Part shown: positions 26,445-34,701 of the stretch, piece by piece
How positions within the stretch are numbered: position 1 is the first letter of the stretch
Layout: the number at the start of each line of letters is the position of its first letter
Source: JAVDCA01 sp035293985
GTDB taxonomy: Bacteria > Pseudomonadota > Alphaproteobacteria > Rhizobiales > Xanthobacteraceae
Reading direction: 5' to 3'
Length of the DNA stretch: 64,000 nucleotides
Assembly: GCA_035293985.1 (NCBI GenBank)
Contig: DATGLS010000036.1
Coordinates: 4,728 to 68,727 of the forward strand
The notes under the pieces: model-generated
What the model was told of the DNA's origin: nothing
The model's database searches: none
Seen by the model: only the letters and a program-made list of their open reading frames with translations
Program-made: the position numbers and the translations under genes

Positions 26445-27868
26445 TGCGCCGGCTCCCGGTGCGCGCGCAGGAACGCGAAGAACTCGACGCCCTCGCGCAG
26501 GCGGCGCTTCATCATCTGCGGGCTCCTGATCATCTCGCCGACGATGGCGGCGATCTTGGGCGCGCGGAAATAGAAGCGCTTGTAGAAGTCCTCGACCGAA
26601 TGGAAGATCTCGGTGTGGCTCAGGTGCGGATAGTGCAGCGGCGCGATCTGCACGCCCTTCTCGTCGATCAGCTCGGCGTTCTCGGCGTCGAGCCAGCCGT
26701 TCTCGACCGCCTGCCGGTAGAGGAACGTGCCGGGGTAAGGCGCGGCGAGCGACACCTGGATGGTGTGCGGGTTGATCTCGGTCGCGAAGCGGATGGTCTC
26801 CTCGATGGTCTCCTTGGTCTCGCCCGGCAGGCCGAGGATGAAGGTGCCGTGGATCGCGATGCCGAGCTCGTGGCAGTCCTTGGTGAAGCGCCTGGCGACG
26901 TCGACCAGCATGCCCTTCTTGATGTTGTGCAGGATCTTCTGGTTGCCGGACTCGTAGCCGACGAGGAGCAGCCGCAGGCCGTTGTCGCGCATCACCTTGA
27001 GCGTCTCGCGCCGCACATTGGCCTTGGCGTTGCATGACCAGGTGACGCCGAGCTTGCCGAGCTCGTGGGCGATGGCCTCGGTGCGGGAGACGTCGTCCGT
27101 GAAGGTGTCGTCGTCGAAGAAGAATTCCTGCACCTGCGGGAACGCCGCCTTGGCGTAGCGGATCTCGTCGATCACGTTGCCGACGCTGCGGGTGCGGTAG
27201 CGATGGCCGCCGACGGTCTGCGGCCACAGGCAGAAGGTGCAGCGCGATTTGCAGCCGCGGCCGGTGTAGAACGAGACGTAGGGGTGCTTCAGGTAGCCGA
27301 TGAAATACTTCTCGATCGTGAGGTCGCGCCGGTAGACCTCGGTCACGAACGGCAGCGCGTCCATGTTCTCGAGGATGGCGCGCTCCTTGTTGTGCACGAT
27401 CGCGCCCTGGGCGTTGCGGAACGACAGCCCGTCGATCGCGCCCCAGTCGCGGCCCTCGGCCAGCTCCTTGACGGTGAAATCGAACTCGTTGCGGGCGACG
27501 AAGTCGATCACGTCTGAATATTTCAGGCTCTCGTCCGGCTGCACCGCGACCTTGGCGCCGACGAAGCCGGCCTTGAGGCGCGGATTGGCCGACTTGAGCG
27601 CCTCGATCGCCTTCACGTCGTCGCCGAACGAAGGCGACGACGTGTGCAGCACGGCGAGATCGTAGTCGCCGACTTGCTTGAGGATCTCCGGCATGCGGAT
27701 GCCGTGCGGGATCGAGTCGATCAGCTTGGAATCCGGCACCATGGCGGCCGCCTGGGCGAGCCAGGTCGGATACCAGAACGACTTGATCTCGCGGCGCGCC
27801 TGGTAGCGCGAGCCGGCGCCGCCGTCGAAGCCGTCATAGGACGGCGCCTGCAGAAAGAGCGTACGCAT
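26441..27868 (-). CDS. hpnJ: radical SAM protein HpnJ, cyclitol ether formation
   Basis: HpnJ is a radical SAM enzyme that turns bacteriohopanetetrol glucosamine into the cyclitol ether. The 475-residue protein has an N-terminal B12-binding-like domain (about 1-160) and a radical-SAM domain whose CX3CX2C is GRGCKSRCTFC with Cys206, Cys210 and Cys213. The ATG at 27868 lies after GAGGTGCTG; a GTG two codons upstream is possible. Spacing to hpnI is 56 bases and it overlaps hpnK, so the three form one unit. Confidence 0.95.
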   Translation of the reverse strand: MRTLFLQAPSYDGFDGGAGSRYQARREIKSFWYPTWLAQAAAMVPDSKLIDSIPHGIRMPEILKQVGDYDLAVLHTSSPSFGDDVKAIEALKSANPRLKAGFVGAKVAVQPDESLKYSDVIDFVARNEFDFTVKELAEGRDWGAIDGLSFRNAQGAIVHNKERAILENMDALPFVTEVYRRDLTIEKYFIGYLKHPYVSFYTGRGCKSRCTFCLWPQTVGGHRYRTRSVGNVIDEIRYAKAAFPQVQEFFFDDDTFTDDVSRTEAIAHELGKLGVTWSCNAKANVRRETLKVMRDNGLRLLLVGYESGNQKILHNIKKGMLVDVARRFTKDCHELGIAIHGTFILGLPGETKETIEETIRFATEINPHTIQVSLAAPYPGTFLYRQAVENGWLDAENAELIDEKGVQIAPLHYPHLSHTEIFHSVEDFYKRFYFRAPKIAAIVGEMIRSPQMMKRRLREGVEFFAFLRAHREPAH

Positions 27869-27924
27869 CAGCACCTCAGCCGAATTTCTCGATCCGCTTG
27901 AATCGGATCATTCAGTTGGATGGT

Positions 27925-29076
27925 TCAATTGGATTCCTGCACCACCGAACCATCGGACAATACGCGATAGCGGCTGCCTCTCCAACTGACGGTGGTGCCG
28001 AAAAACCCTGACACAAATGTGGTGAACGCAATCAGGTCCCGGAACGGGACAAGCCAATAGGGCTGGCGCGGCAGATCGAAGCTGCGCTCGACCGCGATGG
28101 TGAGCAGGGTGCGGCAGACGACCGCAGCGGCCGCGACCAGCAGGCCGAGCGAGCTGCCGAGGAAGGCGCCGATCAGCGCCAGCGCGAACGGATGGGTGAT
28201 GATCGCGCCCGCATATCCGACCGGATCGATGCTGCGGATCGTGCACGATTGTCGCATCTGGTGGCGCAGCAACTCTCCGGCGGTCTGCTCGAAGCACACA
28301 TGCCCGACCGAGAACGGCGGGATGATCACGTCGTAGCCGGCCGCCCGCACGGCGGCGCCGATCGCGTAATCGTCGGCGAGGCAATCCGCGAAGGCATGGA
28401 AGCCGCCGATGTCGTCGAGGGTCTCGCGCCGCAGCGCGATGGTCGCGCCGAAGCACGGCTGCGCGAGCCCGACGCTGCGCGCCACCACGACGTTGGGCAG
28501 GAAGTAAGAGTTGATCGACATGGCGGAAAGCCGCGACCAGAAGCCCGCGCCCGCGATGCCGTGATAGAGGCAGGTGACGGCGCCGACGCCGGGTTTGGCG
28601 AGCTCGGCGGTCACGTCGCGCAGGTAGGTCGGCCCGACCTCGATGTCGCTGTCGGACAGCGCGATCACGTCATGGCGCGCGAGCGGCGCCATGTTGATCA
28701 GGTTGGAGACCTTGCGATTGGTGCCATGGCCGAGCGGATCGATCGCGATGTCGATGTCCGCGTCGGGGCCCGCCGCGCGCAGCCGCTCGACCACGTCGAT
28801 CGCCGGATCGGCACGATTCTGGGTCCCGAACACGACCTGTACGGGCGCGCCATAGTGCTGGTGGCCGAATGCCAGGAGCCGCGCGAGCAGGCCCGGCTCG
28901 CGGCCGCACAACGGTTTGAGGACGGTCACCGAAGGTAGCGGTTCGGCCGCGTCGGATGGCATTGCGCGCCGGCTGAAACGCAACGTCAGCGCGGCCGCGA
29001 TCAGCGCATAGACACAGCCGATCGTCGCCATCGCGACGCACAAATTCCCAATCCAGCTCAGCCCGTCCGCCAGCAT
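27925..29076 (-). CDS. hpnI: hopanoid N-acetylglucosaminyltransferase HpnI
   Basis: HpnI transfers N-acetylglucosamine to bacteriohopanetetrol. The 383-residue protein resembles ceramide glucosyltransferase (GT21/GT2): one N-terminal membrane segment (about 8-32), SVTVLKPLCGREPGL (about 49-63), the DSDIEV acidic motif (about 142-147), DDYAIG (about 237-242), and two C-terminal membrane regions (about 285-350). In this family a (Q/R)xxRW motif is expected; here the region reads HQMRQSC, with Gln where Trp is normal. ATG 29076 is chosen because the frame upstream of it has no family resemblance. It is the first gene of hpnI-J-K. Confidence 0.92.
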   Translation of the reverse strand: MLADGLSWIGNLCVAMATIGCVYALIAAALTLRFSRRAMPSDAAEPLPSVTVLKPLCGREPGLLARLLAFGHQHYGAPVQVVFGTQNRADPAIDVVERLRAAGPDADIDIAIDPLGHGTNRKVSNLINMAPLARHDVIALSDSDIEVGPTYLRDVTAELAKPGVGAVTCLYHGIAGAGFWSRLSAMSINSYFLPNVVVARSVGLAQPCFGATIALRRETLDDIGGFHAFADCLADDYAIGAAVRAAGYDVIIPPFSVGHVCFEQTAGELLRHQMRQSCTIRSIDPVGYAGAIITHPFALALIGAFLGSSLGLLVAAAAVVCRTLLTIAVERSFDLPRQPYWLVPFRDLIAFTTFVSGFFGTTVSWRGSRYRVLSDGSVVQESN

Positions 29077-29220
29077 CCGTACGCCCCCGGCCCGCAATCC
29101 CCCATCGCGGCCCGATCGGAGGCTAGCACGAACCCGATACGGGGCCAGCCCCAGGCGCCGCAAATACTCGGCGCCTGTGACCCCAAAGCCGCAGGCCGCG
29201 ATAAGTTTCCCGATTTCCGT

Positions 29221-30666
29221 CTATTTCGGCGCCGTTTCCCCCGCCGTGCCGGCGTTGGCGGCCGGAGCCTGCGGCGCAGGGTGCGGCGATGCCTCCGACC
29301 GCACCGAGGGGACGACTGGCGCCGGCGGCGGCGACGCTGACTGCGCCGGCGGTGCCGTGCGTGCTGCCGGCTCGGGCGGCGAGGTCATCTGGTCCTTCGG
29401 AAACCGGCTGTCGCTGCGTCCGCGCGCCGCGCCGAGATCGTAGAGGGCGTTCATGTATTTGGGATCGAACAGGCCGCGACCGACCTGGTCGAACGAGTCC
29501 GGCACGGAGGTCAAATTCAAGGCGATGTTCGCCCGTTGCGCCGCGACCGCCGCCAGCGCAAGCTGCAGGCGTCCGCCCGCCTTGAGTGCAAGCCCGATGG
29601 TGCGGCCGAGGATGCTCGCCGTCGAGCGCGACGTCTCCGAGAACTCGGTGGTGAGCTTGCCATTGAAGATGACGTAGAGCTCGCTCGCCGGCAGCTTCAG
29701 CGGCGAGCCGGGCACCAGGTAGACTTCCGGGCCGAAGAACAGCGGTCCGAGCACCCCGCCATCGCCGTGCATCTCCTGGAACTGACGACCATTGGCCTCA
29801 ACCGTGATGTAGACCGGGGGAAAGAAGGCCTCGATGCTGGAGGCGGCGAGCAGCACCTGGCGAAACAGCTTGAGCGCCGCCTCGTCCCCGTGCGCCGCGA
29901 TCGCGCCCATGTTCCACACGACGGTACGTCCGGCGTCGAGATCGGTCGTGAGCACGAAGAGCCGCCGGCCCTTCTTGTATTCCGCGGCGACCGCCGCGAG
30001 GATTTCAGGCGTGACGCGCTTGTCGATCATCTTGGCGAGCGGCCAGCTGTCGACCAGACTCTCCGGCGTCGCGGCGACCTCGAAAATGTCGGTCGCCGAC
30101 ACGGTCGTGTAAACCTGATGAAGCTCCTCGGCGAATTGCGGGCCCGCGAAGACGTAGGTCGCCATCAACGCGCCGGTGCTCACCCCCGTGATCACCGAGA
30201 ATTCCGGCCGCGTGCCGGTCTGCAGCCAGCCATTGAGGAAGCCCGCCCCATAGGCCCCCTCCTCGCCGCCGGTCGAGAGAACGAGCCACGGGCCCGGTTG
30301 CGCCGGCAGGGCCCGTTGGAAAGCCGGCACTGCATCGGAGAAGAAGCGCGCGTCCGGCATGCCCGGGATCTGGGCAGCGGCGTCCTCGGCGGCGGTGAAT
30401 TGGGGACGCTCCGGCGGCTGTCCCGGCTTGGTGTCGGCCTTCTGGGTGGTCGGCTTCTGGCGCGGCAGCGGAACGCTCGGCGCCTTGTCGGTCGCCCGCG
30501 TGTGCCGGCGCGCGTGCGCGGGATGATGCACGACCGTCTTCGGCTCGCCGGGCCTGACCGCCTGATCATCGCGGGCCTGAGCCTGGGCGGTACCGAGGCT
30601 CACCCCAATGGCGAGGCCCGCAATGGCAACTCCAGCGAGAAACAAGCCCGCAAGTCGTGTCCGCAC
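29221..30666 (-). CDS. patatin-like phospholipase
   Basis: This 481-residue secreted or membrane-anchored serine acylhydrolase has an N-terminal signal segment (LAGLFLAGVAIAGLAIGVSLG, here about 5-25), a Pro/Lys-rich stretch (about 40-95), and a patatin domain with oxyanion loop STGGEEGAYGAG (about 132-143), nucleophile GVSTGA with Ser163, and the HGDGG aspartate at 302. A Pro/Ala-rich tail follows (about 435-481). I chose GTG 30666, which is preceded by AAGGA at ten bases and gives a clean signal peptide; an ATG at 30738 would place 24 polar residues before it. It lies 144 bases upstream of hpnI, so a role in membrane lipid turnover alongside hopanoid synthesis is possible but unproven. Confidence 0.87.
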   Translation of the reverse strand: MRTRLAGLFLAGVAIAGLAIGVSLGTAQAQARDDQAVRPGEPKTVVHHPAHARRHTRATDKAPSVPLPRQKPTTQKADTKPGQPPERPQFTAAEDAAAQIPGMPDARFFSDAVPAFQRALPAQPGPWLVLSTGGEEGAYGAGFLNGWLQTGTRPEFSVITGVSTGALMATYVFAGPQFAEELHQVYTTVSATDIFEVAATPESLVDSWPLAKMIDKRVTPEILAAVAAEYKKGRRLFVLTTDLDAGRTVVWNMGAIAAHGDEAALKLFRQVLLAASSIEAFFPPVYITVEANGRQFQEMHGDGGVLGPLFFGPEVYLVPGSPLKLPASELYVIFNGKLTTEFSETSRSTASILGRTIGLALKAGGRLQLALAAVAAQRANIALNLTSVPDSFDQVGRGLFDPKYMNALYDLGAARGRSDSRFPKDQMTSPPEPAARTAPPAQSASPPPAPVVPSVRSEASPHPAPQAPAANAGTAGETAPK

Positions 30667-30816
30667 GTCTGAATCGTCCTTGTCCAGGTGGGGCTGCCCC
30701 CGGCGCCGAGGCCGGCTATCCAGCATCAGTCGCGGCAAGCGGTCGCGTGGTTCGGGCCGTCGTTATGCCTCCCGGGCCGCCTATTCTCAAGCTCGGCAAG
30801 CTACGGGCCGGAGCCC

Positions 30817-31545
30817 CTAAAGTTGCCCGGCAAAAGCGTCGGCGATGAAGCCATGCGTCAGCGCATAGGTCTGGCGGCTCGCATTGGCGTCATAGATCGC
30901 AACACCCGCCACGTTCGAGTCCTCGTCCGTAAAGGCGTGCAGGATGCCGCTGAAGAGCAGCATCTGCCATTTCACCCCGGCCGCGTCCATCTCGGCCTCG
31001 AAGGCATCGCGGTCCGCCTTGGGGACCACCGGATCGGGCGTGCCGTGGATCACCAGCAGCGCCGCCTTGATGTCACCCGGCTTCGCCGGCGCATTGGTCT
31101 TGAGGTCGCTGTGAATGGCGACCGCCGCCTGCAGGTCGGCGCCGTCGCGGGCGAGCTCGAGCACATTGCCGCCGCCGAAGCAGAAGCCGACCGCGGCGCG
31201 CTGATCGTTGATCAGGCCGCGCTGCTTCGCCAGCCTGAGGAACGTGTCATACGCTGCCCGCGCGCGCCGACGCGCCTCGGCCGGATCCTCGCGCAGCGGA
31301 TTGGCGAGCGCTGCCGCCTCGCCGAAATCCTTCGGCCGGATGCCCTCGCCATACATGTCGACCGCGAACACCACGTAGCGGTCGCCGGCAAGCAGCGCGG
31401 CGCGCTCGACCGCCTGCTGGCGCATGCCCATCCAGTTCGGGCACATCAGCAGCGCCGGCCGCGGGCGCGTGATCTTGTCGTCGTAGACGAGCGCGCCGAC
31501 GTATTTCTTTCCCGCCAGCTCGTAGGTGACGTGCTCGACATGCAT
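30817..31545 (-). CDS. dienelactone hydrolase family protein
   Basis: This 242-residue alpha/beta hydrolase has the dienelactone hydrolase layout: GALVYDD near 17-23, the nucleophile Cys122 in GFCFGGGN, an acid in HGTPDPVVP near 176 and the catalytic His in GILHAFTD near 208. The length is normal for the family. ATG 31545 follows GGGGAGG. It precedes the end of the beta-propeller gene by 23 bases on the same strand, so the two are likely one transcript. The substrate is unknown. Confidence 0.9.
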   Translation of the reverse strand: MHVEHVTYELAGKKYVGALVYDDKITRPRPALLMCPNWMGMRQQAVERAALLAGDRYVVFAVDMYGEGIRPKDFGEAAALANPLREDPAEARRRARAAYDTFLRLAKQRGLINDQRAAVGFCFGGGNVLELARDGADLQAAVAIHSDLKTNAPAKPGDIKAALLVIHGTPDPVVPKADRDAFEAEMDAAGVKWQMLLFSGILHAFTDEDSNVAGVAIYDANASRQTYALTHGFIADAFAGQL

Positions 31546-31568
31546 GGCCTGCCTCCCCGTGGATGTCG

Positions 31569-32471
31569 CTATTTCGGGATCACTTCGCCGATCGCGCCCG
31601 CATCGTGGGCGGAGAAGAACAACCGCCCATCGGGCGTCGCGATGATGGCGCGCGCGCCGCAGTTTTCGCCCGGGATCGCATATTCGCCGATCACGCGGCC
31701 GTCCGGCGCCATGCGGCCGATACGGTTGGCGAAGTTCTCGGTGAACCAGAGGTCGCCGTCGGGCGCGACCGCCACGCCGCGCAGCGACGCATTCGGCGTG
31801 TGCACCGGGAATTCGGTGACTTTGCCGGCGCGATCGATGCGGCCGAGCCCATTCGCCTGCGTCTGCACGAACCAGATGTTCCCGTCCGGATGCGTCACCA
31901 TGGCGCGCGGCTCGCTCTTCGGCGTCGGCAACCGATATTCGCTGACCTCGCCCGTCACCGTGATGCGGCCGATCTGTCCCGCCTCGTATTCGGAGAACCA
32001 CAGCGCGCCGTCGCGCACCACGATCGACAGCGGCCGGCAACCCGGCGTCAGCCCGCGCGAGAACTCGGTCACCTCGCCGCGCGGCGTGATGCGGCCGATC
32101 CGGCTCACATGCGCCTCGGAGAACCAGATGTTGCCGTCCGGGCCGCACATGATGCCGTCGGCGCCCGCGCCCGGCGTCGGCAGCGGGAATTCGACGATGT
32201 CGCCCTGCGGCGTGATCCGCCCGACCTGGTCGGCGCCGTTCTCGCAGAACCACAGGTTTCCGTCCGGCCCCGGAATGATGCCGATCGGCCGACTGTTCGG
32301 CGTCGGCGTCGCGAATTCCGTGAAGCGACGAGTGGTCGGATCGAGCCGGCCGATCTTGCCGGTGCCGCTCTCGCAGAACCACAGCGCGGCGTCCGGCCCG
32401 ACCACGATGATGTACGGCTTGGCGTCGGCGCTCGGAATCGGATGCAGCACGATCTCGACGTCGACGGTCAC
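31569..32471 (-). CDS. virginiamycin B lyase-like beta-propeller protein
   Basis: This 300-residue protein consists of about seven blades with the repeating pattern GPDGNLWF(C/S)E...IGRI, as in streptogramin B lyase and related SMP-30-like propellers. In characterised Vgb, catalytic His and Glu residues lie in the P-H-(G/A)-I and WFTE elements of late blades; here the matching late elements read SLRGVAV, ARAIIA and FFSAHD, so antibiotic-lyase activity looks unlikely. The start is GTG, after GGAGGGGAACC. It has no signal peptide, so it is probably cytoplasmic. Role unknown. Confidence 0.85.
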   Translation of the reverse strand: MTVDVEIVLHPIPSADAKPYIIVVGPDAALWFCESGTGKIGRLDPTTRRFTEFATPTPNSRPIGIIPGPDGNLWFCENGADQVGRITPQGDIVEFPLPTPGAGADGIMCGPDGNIWFSEAHVSRIGRITPRGEVTEFSRGLTPGCRPLSIVVRDGALWFSEYEAGQIGRITVTGEVSEYRLPTPKSEPRAMVTHPDGNIWFVQTQANGLGRIDRAGKVTEFPVHTPNASLRGVAVAPDGDLWFTENFANRIGRMAPDGRVIGEYAIPGENCGARAIIATPDGRLFFSAHDAGAIGEVIPK

Positions 32472-32583
32472 GGTTCCCCTCCGGCTTCCTTGGCCCGGGA
32501 TATACAGGCCGCGCGGCGCGACTTCCAGCCGCGAGGGTGGCGAGGGGTAGTCCGACTCTGCCGATGGTGATAGCCTTAACCGT

Positions 32584-33972
32584 ATGGCGATGACCTACGA
32601 GGATGCCCTGCAGGACCGCGTCGACGCGATGGCCCATGCCTGCACCCGTTGCGGCAAATGCGTCGAGGCCTGCCCGGTCACGGACGCGGGCGGCGTGACC
32701 GCTGCGCCGCGCGACGTGATCGCGGGCGTGCTCGATCTTGTGCGCAAAGGTACCGACGAGAGCCAGGGCAACGAATCAGCGCGCCGATGGGCGAGCTCCT
32801 GCGCGCTCAGCGGCGAATGCATCAAGGCGTGTCCCGAGGGGATCAATCCGCGCTTTCTGCTCTCGATGGCGCGCGTCGCGATGGCGCGGCAGGAGGTCGA
32901 GCTGCCGGCGCGCCGACGCCAGGGCGTCGCCGATTTTCGCAAGCTCAGCCAGGACGTGAGCGTGCTCTCGCGCATGCAGCTCACCAGCGACATGCTGGAG
33001 CGGCTCGGCCAGCGCACGGACACGAACCGGCGCCTCGGCAATACCGAGGGACCCGAGCAGCCGGATTTCGTGTTCTACACCGGCTGCAACGTGCTCAAGA
33101 CCCCGCATATCGCGTTGCTCGCGCTCGACATCATGGACGCGCTCGGCGTCACCTACCGGGTGATGGGCGGGCCCTCCCATTGCTGCAGCATCGTGCATTT
33201 CCGCACCGGCGACCTGCAGACCTCCGGCAATTTCGCCGAGAACACGCTCGGCAAGCTCGCGAGCGCCAAAAACGGCCAGGTGCTCGCCTGGTGCGCGAGC
33301 TGCCACGTGCAGTTCACCGAGGTCAATCTTCCGGCGCATGAGCGCATGACCGGCAGCCGTCCGTTCGAGATGGTCCCGTTCATGCGCTATCTGCGCTCGC
33401 GCCTCGACGACCTGCGCGCGCTCATGCGCAAGAGCGTCGACATGCGCATCGCGCTGCACCGTCATCCGGGCGTCCCCGGCGTCATGGAGGCGGGCGAGGA
33501 CATCCTGCGCGCCATTCCGGGCATCGAGATCGTCGACCTGCACCAGCCGGCGGTCGGCCTGATGAGCAACTACCTGCGCTCGGTCCCCGAGTACAAGCGC
33601 AAGCTCCAGCTCGACGAGCTCAACGCCGCGCGCGACGCCGGCGTCGATGCGCTCGTCGCGGTCTACCACCCGGACCACCGCGACCTGTGCGCGCACGAGC
33701 GCGATTACCCGTTCCGCATCCTCAACCTGCTCGAGGTCGTGGGCGAAAGCATGGGGCTCGCGCAGGAAGACCGGTTCAAGCGGCTGAAGAAGCTGCAGGA
33801 CGTCGAGCTGATCCTCGACGAGACGCGCGACCTGCTCAGCGCTCACCACGTCGATGAGGACACGGCGCGCCAATCCATCCGCGCGATGCTCGACGAGCAG
33901 CCGCTGCCGCTGACCGGCGCGCGCGCCGGCGGCGCCGGTCGCGGCGCGCAAACGGCGCCGAACGATCGCTGA
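32584..33972 (+). CDS. (Fe-S)-binding protein, heterodisulfide reductase-related
   Basis: This 462-residue soluble redox protein has two N-terminal ferredoxin-like motifs and a C-terminal CCG-type region. The first motif is complete (CTRCGKCVEACP, Cys20/23/26/30). The second reads CALSGECIKACP: the second Cys of the usual CX2CX2CX3CP is Ser, leaving three cysteines. CCG-like elements follow: YTGCNVLKTPH near 162, GGPSHCC near 200 and WCASCH near 238. Related proteins are HdrC/GlpC/LutA-type electron-transfer subunits. It is divergent from the propeller/hydrolase pair, with 112 bases between the starts, and no dehydrogenase partner is adjacent. The Pro/Gly/Ala-rich tail is probably disordered. 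Confidence 0.85.
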   Translation: MAMTYEDALQDRVDAMAHACTRCGKCVEACPVTDAGGVTAAPRDVIAGVLDLVRKGTDESQGNESARRWASSCALSGECIKACPEGINPRFLLSMARVAMARQEVELPARRRQGVADFRKLSQDVSVLSRMQLTSDMLERLGQRTDTNRRLGNTEGPEQPDFVFYTGCNVLKTPHIALLALDIMDALGVTYRVMGGPSHCCSIVHFRTGDLQTSGNFAENTLGKLASAKNGQVLAWCASCHVQFTEVNLPAHERMTGSRPFEMVPFMRYLRSRLDDLRALMRKSVDMRIALHRHPGVPGVMEAGEDILRAIPGIEIVDLHQPAVGLMSNYLRSVPEYKRKLQLDELNAARDAGVDALVAVYHPDHRDLCAHERDYPFRILNLLEVVGESMGLAQEDRFKRLKKLQDVELILDETRDLLSAHHVDEDTARQSIRAMLDEQPLPLTGARAGGAGRGAQTAPNDR

Positions 33973-34029
33973 TCAAGCAGAGAGGCGGCCGCCCCCCCAC
34001 TCGCGATGCCATTCCCTATTCGTAAACGA

Positions 34030-34701
34030 TCAGGCGCCCATCACGAGGTGGAGCACGCGGCTCAATCGGCCGGGCAGCTTCGCGGGCGTCTCGGTGACCA
34101 CGAAGCAGACGCAGTCGGCCGAGCCCTCGGCGGTCGGGCCACCGTCGGCGGGATCGCCGGCGATGACGAGGTCGCCGCGCTCGTAGTAGCCGGCCGCATC
34201 GCTCGCGGCGCCGGCCAGCACCAGGACCGCATCGTCACGCGCGAGCGGCAGGCGTAGGCCGGGCGCTACGCTGACCAGGCGAACCGAGCCGGTGCCGTCG
34301 TCCGGCAACGGCACTTCCTTGATGCCGGCCGCGCGCTGGCGCCACGGCGGATCGACGAAGTCGCAACCGGCAAGCCGGCGCAAGGCGCGCGGCAGCATGG
34401 CGTCGGCTGCGGCCGCGGGCTGCGCCGCTGCATCCAGCCCGGACTCGATGCTCGGGCTGGAAAAGATGTTGACCAGGCGGCGATCACGCCCGGCGAGCGG
34501 AACCGGCTTGAGCTCCTCGAGAAAGACGCCGTGCACGGCTTCGAGCGCCGCAACATAGCCGCGATTGTCGGGCTTGAACTCGAGATGCGCCGCGACGAGC
34601 GCGGCCTGCGGCGGCGTCAGGGTCTTCGCCGCGTAAGCCGCGAGGAGCGCATCGATCGGACGGCCTTCCGGGATTTGACGAACAGTTCGGTCGTAGTTCA
34701 A
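34030..34701 (-). CDS. ChrR-like anti-sigma/cupin protein lacking metal ligands
   Basis: This 223-residue protein aligns with the ChrR family, zinc-dependent anti-sigma factors that hold an ECF sigma factor. The N-terminal helical domain has LLAAYAAKTLTPPQAALVAAHLEF (His39 conserved), but the CxxC that follows in ChrR (HxxxCxxC) is KPDN here (Lys43, Asn46), and the N-terminal His is absent. The C-terminal cupin domain keeps its shape (LRLPLARDDAVLVLAG, then a GDLVIAGDP turn) but also lacks the HxH-type ligands. TTG 34701 has GAGGA nine bases upstream; an ATG at 34782 is an alternative. No sigma factor gene is adjacent. It may have become a metal-independent sensor or a decayed copy. Confidence 0.7.
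   Translation of the reverse strand: MNYDRTVRQIPEGRPIDALLAAYAAKTLTPPQAALVAAHLEFKPDNRGYVAALEAVHGVFLEELKPVPLAGRDRRLVNIFSSPSIESGLDAAAQPAAAADAMLPRALRRLAGCDFVDPPWRQRAAGIKEVPLPDDGTGSVRLVSVAPGLRLPLARDDAVLVLAGAASDAAGYYERGDLVIAGDPADGGPTAEGSADCVCFVVTETPAKLPGRLSRVLHLVMGA

Noticed and set aside
31569..32471. Streptogramin resistance gene
   Set aside because: Propeller repeats match but the known catalytic positions appear substituted; context is not that of a resistance element.
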